DNA from: JALYIM01 sp040003205
Lineage (GTDB): Bacteria > Acidobacteriota > Terriglobia > Terriglobales > Acidobacteriaceae
Length of the DNA: 11,507 nucleotides
Reading direction: 5' to 3'
Assembly (NCBI GenBank): GCA_040003205.1
Contig: JBDUDA010000080.1
Span: 1-11,507 of the forward strand
Position 1 is the stretch's first letter. Each line of letters opens with the position of its first letter. Shown one piece after another: positions 6,969 through 11,507 of this stretch. The notes below the pieces were generated by a model. The model made no database searches. It was given only the letters and a program-made list of their open reading frames with translations, and was not told the DNA's origin. The position numbers and the translations under genes are program-made.

Positions 6969-7946
6969 CTACTCCGAGATAGTATGCTCTTCGCTCTGTG
7001 CCCGCAGAACTCTATCCACTGAGTACGGGGCGCGCCGGCTCGGCTCATGGTAATGACGGACCTGCATCTCTCCCAATAAACCGACAGCCAGCATGTTGAA
7101 GCCCGCCAGCAACAGCACGGCGGCAAAAATCATCATCGGACCATGCTCCAGCATGACGTGCGCATGGTTCAGGAATTTCTCAAACACCAGCCAGGCGGTC
7201 ACCCCGGAGCCTGCAAAAATGCCTAGCATGCCCAACGTGCCAAAAAAATGCAGTGGCCGGGCAAGATAACGCAACAAAAAACGGATGGTGATGAGATCGA
7301 AAAATACCCGAAAAGTCCGTGAAATTCCGTAGTGAGACGCGCCGCGCTCACGATTGATATTGTGAATCGGAACTTCACAAATCGAGGCGCCATGCCATGA
7401 AGCCAAAGCAGGTATAAAGCGATGTAATTCTCCGTAGAGTGGAACCTGCTCCAGAATTTCGCGCCGGTAAGCTTTGAATGTCGTACCGAAGTCGTGTATA
7501 TCGACGCCACTCAGTTTGGCCATGACCCAGTTGGCACAGCGCGAAGGGATGCGGCGCAACCATAAGTTATCAATGCGGAGCTTGCGCCAGCCGCTCACAA
7601 TGTCGTAACCCTCGGCAATCTTTTCAAGGAAAATTGGAATGTCCGCCGGATCATGTTGCAGATCGCCATCCATGGCGATGATATATTCTCCGCGAGAGTG
7701 GTCGAAACCGGCTGCCAGAGCGGATGTTTGCCCAAAATTCCGCCGGAGCTTAACGATTGTGACTCGACTATCTACTGCGGCGATTTCACGCAGCGTGTGA
7801 AAAGTGCGGTCTTGAGATCCATCGTCTACCAGAACGATCTCAAAACTCTCGCCATTCATCTCCATAACAGCTTTAAGGCGGTCATAAAGATCGGTGACAT
7901 TCTCCTGCTCGTTATGCAGGGGTACCACAATAGAGTACTTGGGCAT
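6969..7946 (-). CDS. Membrane-anchored family-2 glycosyltransferase (DPM1/GtrB/ArnC-like)
   Basis: A 325-residue GT2 enzyme of the polyprenyl-phosphate sugar transferase type. The GT-A domain opens with YSIVVPLHNEQENV and carries VDDGSQD (D41, D42) and MDGDLQ with D93 and D95, the nucleotide-sugar and metal-binding acidic residues. KLRRNFGQ (66-73) and GELHRFIP (172-179) are typical of the DPM1/ArnC/GtrB group. Two hydrophobic segments near 231-256 and 271-293 anchor the C terminus, as in GtrB. It would move a sugar from a nucleotide donor to a lipid-phosphate carrier on the cytoplasmic face, for lipid or surface polysaccharide modification. The sugar is unknown, and no neighbouring envelope gene helps to name it. 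The start is forced: an in-frame TAA lies only 9 bases upstream. No ribosome site is visible, but TATAAT sits just ahead. The gene is convergent with the dehydrogenase gene, with a 2-base gap and no visible terminator. Confidence 0.9.
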   Translation of the reverse strand: MPKYSIVVPLHNEQENVTDLYDRLKAVMEMNGESFEIVLVDDGSQDRTFHTLREIAAVDSRVTIVKLRRNFGQTSALAAGFDHSRGEYIIAMDGDLQHDPADIPIFLEKIAEGYDIVSGWRKLRIDNLWLRRIPSRCANWVMAKLSGVDIHDFGTTFKAYRREILEQVPLYGELHRFIPALASWHGASICEVPIHNINRERGASHYGISRTFRVFFDLITIRFLLRYLARPLHFFGTLGMLGIFAGSGVTAWLVFEKFLNHAHVMLEHGPMMIFAAVLLLAGFNMLAVGLLGEMQVRHYHEPSRRAPYSVDRVLRAQSEEHTISE

Positions 7947-7954
7947 GAGGTTAC

Positions 7955-7960
7955 ATTATA
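7955..7960 (-). promoter_or_regulatory. Possible -10 box for the glycosyltransferase gene (leaderless transcript)
   Basis: On the minus strand a perfect TATAAT ends 8 bases before the A of the glycosyltransferase ATG at 7946. Transcription would then begin at or within a couple of bases of the start codon, which fits the absence of a ribosome binding site. No -35 match is found at 16-18 bases; TTGAAT (7983-7988, minus strand) is 22 bases away, which is too far. It may be chance in a short AT-rich stretch. Confidence 0.35.
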
Positions 7961-8060
7961 GATTACGAAGCACCCCTTCGCGATTCAATTCCCCTTAAAA
8001 AGACATGGTTTGCAGCTAGATAAGCAACCCCTTCTGCTCTAGAATGCGCATGCGAAATCG

Positions 8061-8066
8061 AAAGGA
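8061..8066 (+). promoter_or_regulatory. Ribosome binding site of the amidase gene
   Basis: AAAGGA lies six bases before ATG 8073. It supports ATG 8073 over the TTG at 8070, which sits one codon upstream in the same frame. Confidence 0.65.
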
Positions 8067-8072
8067 TTATTG

Positions 8073-9740
8073 ATGAGCGACCTGAGTCAGGCTGGCGACA
8101 ATTCCGCGAATCCCACAACGCGAGGGGCACGACGGCGACGCTTCATAAAAACATCCATCCTGGGCGGAGTCGGAGTGGCGCTCATCCCGGCGCTCGCAGG
8201 TGCACGCACAGTGGAGGCATCCGCCAGCCCCTCGGCGGAAGTTCCTAGTTTCGAGTTGGACGAAGTCACGATTGGCGACCTGCAAAAAGCTCTGGCCTCC
8301 GGAAAATATTCTGCCCGCTCTCTCACAGAAAAATATCTGGCGCGTATTGCGGAAGTTGACAAGCGTGGACCAACCCTGAATACGATCATCGAGCTCAATC
8401 CTGATGCCCTCGCGATTGCTGACGCACTGGATAAAGAAAGCGCGAACCAACGCTCGCGTGGACCGTTGCATGGAATTCCTGTGCTGATCAAGGACAACAT
8501 TGATACCGCCGACCGCATGCAAACCACTGCCGGCTCGCTAGCGTTGCTGGGCTCGCGTCCTGTGCGCGATAGCTTCGTCGCGCAACGTTTGCGTGAAGCG
8601 GGCGGGGTAATTCTTGGCAAGACAAATCTGAGCGAGTGGGCGAATATACGATCGAGTCATTCCAGCAGCGGATGGAGCGGGCGCGGGGGCCAGACAAAAA
8701 ATCCTTATTCTCTCGATAGAAATCCTTGCGGGTCGAGCTCAGGCTCGGGCGCGGCAGTTTCCGCGAATCTCTGCGCCGTCGCGGTAGGAACCGAAACGGA
8801 TGGCTCAATTGTTTGCCCGGCCTCGGCTAATGGGGTAGTGGGCTTGAAGCCTACGCTGGGACTTATCAGCCGCTCCGGAATTATTCCCATTGCACATAGT
8901 CAGGACACAGCGGGTCCGTTGGCCAGAACGGTGCGCGACGCGGCCATTCTGCTGAGCGCGCTGGCAGGTGTAGATGCCAGCGACAGCGCCACCGCAGGCA
9001 GCGCAGATAAGGCCGTCGACTACACACGTTTTCTGGATCCGAATGGCTTGCAGGGCGCGCGCATCGGCGTGGCGCGAAAGTATTTTGGATTCAACGATGC
9101 CGTGGACAAGCTAATGGAAAGCCTGCTGGAAGCGATGAAGCGGCACGGGGCGGTCCTGATTGATCCCGCGGACCTGCCCTCTCATGGAAAGTTCGACGAT
9201 ACCGAGTTGACTGTGTTGCTCTACGAATCGAAAACGGATCTGAATGCTTATCTCGCGAAACGTCCGGGAGCCCCAAAGTCTCTGAAAGAGATAATCGAAT
9301 TCAACGAGCAGCATCGAGAAAAAGAAATGCCCTACTTCGATCAGGACCTTTTCATCAAATCCGAGGCGAAAGGCCCGCTTACCAGCAAGGAATATCTCGA
9401 TGCCCTGGAGGCGAACCGCCGCCTCAGCCGCCAGGAAGGAATTGATAGCGTGATGGACAAATTTAAACTGGACGCACTGGTCGCGCCCACCGCTGGGCCA
9501 GCCTGGCTTACCGACTACGCGAATGGCGACCATTCCGCTGGCGGCAGCTCTAACGCCGCGGCTGTGGCGGGATATCCCGACATTGCAGTGCCCGCCGGAT
9601 TTGTCTTCGATCTACCGGTAGGAATTTCTTTCTTCGGACGCGCGTGGAGTGAGCCGGTGCTTTTAAAAATAGCTTACGGATTCGAGCAGACGGTTCAAGC
9701 AAGAAAAGCGCCGAAATTTCTCAACACCATCAAGGGTTGA
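8073..9740 (+). CDS. Tat-exported amidase, peptide amidase (Pam)-like
   Basis: A 555-residue amidase-signature enzyme. The N terminus has a twin-arginine signal: RRRRFIK at 20-26, a hydrophobic stretch at 29-43, and a likely cleavage site after AGA (about residue 44). It is therefore probably exported folded to the periplasm or beyond. The Ser-cisSer-Lys triad is complete: K140 in GIPVLIKDNID, S221 in PCGSSSGSGAAV and nucleophile S245 in TETDGSIVCPAS. Long stretches (TIIELNPDALAIADALDKE, KTNLSEWANIR, GWSGRGGQTKNPY, GLISRSGIIPI, SQDTAGPLART, VAGYPDIAVPAG) closely follow the Stenotrophomonas peptide amidase Pam as I recall it. Pam removes the C-terminal amide from peptides and is also secreted. 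A related role in peptide or amide scavenging is likely, but the true substrate is unproven. GatA is unlikely given the export signal and the absence of gatB/gatC. The gene is convergent with the permease gene, 20 bases away, with no clear terminator. Confidence 0.93.
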   Translation: MSDLSQAGDNSANPTTRGARRRRFIKTSILGGVGVALIPALAGARTVEASASPSAEVPSFELDEVTIGDLQKALASGKYSARSLTEKYLARIAEVDKRGPTLNTIIELNPDALAIADALDKESANQRSRGPLHGIPVLIKDNIDTADRMQTTAGSLALLGSRPVRDSFVAQRLREAGGVILGKTNLSEWANIRSSHSSSGWSGRGGQTKNPYSLDRNPCGSSSGSGAAVSANLCAVAVGTETDGSIVCPASANGVVGLKPTLGLISRSGIIPIAHSQDTAGPLARTVRDAAILLSALAGVDASDSATAGSADKAVDYTRFLDPNGLQGARIGVARKYFGFNDAVDKLMESLLEAMKRHGAVLIDPADLPSHGKFDDTELTVLLYESKTDLNAYLAKRPGAPKSLKEIIEFNEQHREKEMPYFDQDLFIKSEAKGPLTSKEYLDALEANRRLSRQEGIDSVMDKFKLDALVAPTAGPAWLTDYANGDHSAGGSSNAAAVAGYPDIAVPAGFVFDLPVGISFFGRAWSEPVLLKIAYGFEQTVQARKAPKFLNTIKG

Positions 9741-9760
9741 ACCGTGCGTCTTTTACACCA

Positions 9761-11002
9761 CTATTCGTAACGCAGCGCTTCGATAGGGTCAAGATTGGCG
9801 GCGCGGAAGGCAGGGAAAATTCCGCTGGCAATTCCAACCACCGCAAGTATCGACGTTGCGATCAACAAAATCTTGGGCGCAACGATCAGCCGGATGTCCC
9901 CCGCCTCCGCATGTTTGGCGAGAGCGCTATAGAGGGTTAACGTTCCTACAGAAAAAGACACAGCATAAGAAAGCAGTATTCCGCAGATTCCGCCCACAGT
10001 GGTTATAACCATGGCCTCCGCCAGGAACTGGAACAAAATATCCCGCTTGCGCGCGCCCAGTGCCTTCTCCACTCCAATTTCACGCGTCCTCTGGGTTACG
10101 GAAACCAGCATGATGTTCATTAGGCCAATCCCGCCGATACCAAGAGTGATGGTGCCGATGAAAGCCAGCAAGATCTTCAGACCGGTGCTGATGATTTCAA
10201 ATTGCGCAAGTTGCTTGCGGGCATCGTAAATAAACACGGCGCGTTCATCGTCGGGCTTGAAATTATGGGCTAATGCTAGAGAGCTGCGAATTGTCCGCGT
10301 GAGCTCGGCGTGATCAAGGCCTTCGGAATCCAGCCACATTCCTCCCAGGTAATGAGTGTCTTGTAGAACGTTCATGGTGCTGTAGGGAATGTAGACAATC
10401 CGGTTGTCGTTGTTATCGCCTTCCTGCATGCGAGGTTGAAGCACTCCAACAACTTTAAAAGAAATGCCGCTCAGTCGGATGCTTTCGCCTAGAGCCGACA
10501 TGCCAGAAAACAACTTCTCTTTAGCTTCCGAGGCCAGCACCGCGTTAAACCCATGACTGAGATTGTCTTGATCGTCAAGGAAACGCCCTTCGACGACTTT
10601 TAGATTCCACACATCTGCGAGACACGGGTCTGAACCTTGGACGGTGAATGTAAAGGAACGCGATCCCGATTGCACTGTCGTGTCTTTTTCCGACGAGCGG
10701 CAAATGTGGTGCGCAAGAGGAAGCACATTGTGCAAAAGGTCGACATCGTCGTTGGTGAAGCGCACTTGGGCGCCAGCTTTATTGCCACCTGCCTGCTGCG
10801 AAGTTCGTCCGGGAAAAATCCCGACTGCGGTAGCTCCGAAGTTTTCGAAGATGCTGGTGATAGCGCGGCCAAAACCGTCTCCGTAGGCGAGCAGCAACAC
10901 CACGGTCGCGATTCCCCAAGCCATACCGAGCATGGTGAGCAAGGTCTTCCGCAGATCGTGGACCATGGCACTATAGGCTTGATGCAAGAGATCGCGCTTC
11001 AT
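9761..11002 (-). CDS. MacB/FtsX-family ABC transporter permease
   Basis: A 413-residue ABC permease of the MacB type without a fused ATPase. The first helix is at about 20-42 (TLLTMLGMAWGIATVVLLLAYG). A large extracytoplasmic MacB-like domain (about 50-270) follows, then three helices near 274-300, 324-352 and 376-400, the standard four-helix FtsX topology. The conserved cytoplasmic segment TQRTREIGVEKALGARKRDI (303-322) and the ending LDPIEALRYE are family hallmarks. Such permeases use ATP hydrolysis by a separate MacB/LolD-type subunit to drive conformational work in the periplasm, for efflux or lipoprotein or toxin export. The substrate here is unknown. It begins 25 bases after the stop of another permease of the same family and is probably its operon partner. 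No clear ribosome binding site is seen before ATG 11002. No ATPase gene is present in the window. Confidence 0.93.
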   Translation of the reverse strand: MKRDLLHQAYSAMVHDLRKTLLTMLGMAWGIATVVLLLAYGDGFGRAITSIFENFGATAVGIFPGRTSQQAGGNKAGAQVRFTNDDVDLLHNVLPLAHHICRSSEKDTTVQSGSRSFTFTVQGSDPCLADVWNLKVVEGRFLDDQDNLSHGFNAVLASEAKEKLFSGMSALGESIRLSGISFKVVGVLQPRMQEGDNNDNRIVYIPYSTMNVLQDTHYLGGMWLDSEGLDHAELTRTIRSSLALAHNFKPDDERAVFIYDARKQLAQFEIISTGLKILLAFIGTITLGIGGIGLMNIMLVSVTQRTREIGVEKALGARKRDILFQFLAEAMVITTVGGICGILLSYAVSFSVGTLTLYSALAKHAEAGDIRLIVAPKILLIATSILAVVGIASGIFPAFRAANLDPIEALRYE

Positions 11003-11027
11003 GAATGTCTGTAGTTATATGTACGAA

Positions 11028-11507
11028 TTATTCCCTGCGCAACGCTTCGACCGGTTCCAACAAGGCAGCTTTACGAGCCGGATAAAGTCCCGCCACGGTC
11101 CCAGCTATGGCCAGCGAAGCGATAGCGAGAGCTGCCGTAGTGGGGACCAGACGGGGAGTATCGAATCCGGGAGGCTGGGGCAATGTCGAGAGTGCCGCCA
11201 TCAACGCCGCCGCCGCAACCATCCCAAGGCCGCCACTTACCAGAGTAAGAAAGGCTCCTTCAATAAAAAACTGGAACATAATGCTGCGATTCGTGGCGCC
11301 GAGAGCTTTACGGAGTCCAATCTCGCGAGTGCGGTCAGCAACCGCCACCAGCATAATGTTGACGATTCCGATTGCGCCAAGTGCCAAAGTGACGAGACCA
11401 ACGCTGCCAAGAAAGAGATTCATAGCGTCGAAAATCTTTCCTACCTGGTCCACCGTACGAACTGTGTCCCATTCATCGAACGCGTCGGGAGCGTCGTAGG
11501 CGAAGCC
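11028..11507 (-). CDS. MacB/FtsX-family ABC transporter permease, C-terminal part (5' end beyond the window)
   Basis: The last 159 residues of a second MacB-type permease; the frame stays open to the right edge, so the start lies outside. A GTG at 11451-11453 is internal, since in-frame coding (AYDAPDAFDEWDTVRTV) continues upstream of it. The segment contains the three-helix FtsX domain: LFLGSVGLVTLALGAIGIVNIMLV, the cytoplasmic ADRTREIGLRKALGATNRSI, FFIEGAFLTLVSGGLGMVAAAAL, and a final helix ending in LYPARKAALLEPVEALRRE. The domain order and the end motif match the downstream permease, so the two are paralogues in tandem, 25 bases apart. Whether an N-terminal ATPase domain is fused cannot be seen. 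It would be the upstream gene of the operon. Confidence 0.93.
   Translation of the reverse strand, partial: GFAYDAPDAFDEWDTVRTVDQVGKIFDAMNLFLGSVGLVTLALGAIGIVNIMLVAVADRTREIGLRKALGATNRSIMFQFFIEGAFLTLVSGGLGMVAAAALMAALSTLPQPPGFDTPRLVPTTAALAIASLAIAGTVAGLYPARKAALLEPVEALRRE

Larger units (their letters stand above)
7947..8072. other. Divergent intergenic region
   Basis: These 126 bases separate the divergent glycosyltransferase and amidase genes and must hold promoters for both. Visible elements are the minus-strand TATAAT at 7955-7960, a weak plus-strand TAGAAT at 8040-8045 with no properly spaced -35 box, and the amidase ribosome binding site. I see no strong inverted repeat that would suggest an operator, and no RNA gene. 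Confidence 0.6.

Noticed and set aside
7653..7961. Plus-strand open frame of 102 codons
   Set aside because: It lies antisense to the conserved glycosyltransferase domain (including DDGS and DGDLQ) and has no recognisable features.
8040..8045. TAGAAT as the -10 box of the amidase gene
   Set aside because: A five-of-six match, but no acceptable -35 box at 16-18 bases; mentioned only in the intergenic entry.
8073..9740. GatA subunit of the tRNA amidotransferase
   Set aside because: A Tat signal, Pam-like segments and the absence of gatB/gatC nearby argue for a secreted amidase.
9741..9760. Terminator between the convergent amidase and permease genes
   Set aside because: Only a four-pair inverted repeat (GGTT/AACC) overlaps the amidase stop, and no proper T-run follows; not convincing.

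Overview
The window looks like chromosomal DNA from a free-living bacterium, most likely an Acidobacteriota soil lineage. This is an inference from three things: a selenocysteine formate dehydrogenase paired with an NrfD-type membrane subunit, stand-alone MacB/FtsX-type permeases in tandem, and a moderately GC-rich composition by eye. No mobile element, CRISPR array, rRNA or tRNA was seen.

Left block (1-4563, + strand): a three-gene respiratory formate dehydrogenase operon. The catalytic subunit enters from the left edge already in progress. It reads through an in-frame TGA at 69-71 that aligns with the selenocysteine of FdnG/FdoG enzymes. That codon is followed at the classical distance by a hairpin with a GGTCT loop, a bacterial SECIS element. 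Next come the four-cluster iron-sulfur subunit and an NrfD-like quinone-reactive membrane subunit, each joined to the gene before it by an ATGA stop/start overlap. Together they would move electrons from formate through the Mo/W-selenocysteine site and FeS clusters to the quinone pool. The usual cytochrome b subunit is replaced by NrfD.

Middle block (4633-6966, + strand): a class I PLP aminotransferase, then three bases later a D-2-hydroxyacid dehydrogenase resembling hydroxypyruvate reductase. The pair could convert an amino acid to its 2-oxo acid and then to a 2-hydroxyacid, for example serine, hydroxypyruvate and glycerate. It may be cotranscribed with the formate dehydrogenase genes.

Right block (6969-11507): a minus-strand family-2 glycosyltransferase with two C-terminal membrane helices, convergent with the dehydrogenase (2-base gap). 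A 126-base divergent intergenic region separates it from a plus-strand Tat-exported amidase closely resembling peptide amidase (Pam). Convergent with the amidase are two tandem minus-strand MacB/FtsX-family ABC permeases, the first of them cut by the right edge.

The strongest special feature is the recoded TGA with its SECIS. Read literally, it would make the catalytic gene look broken or start it too late, at 168.
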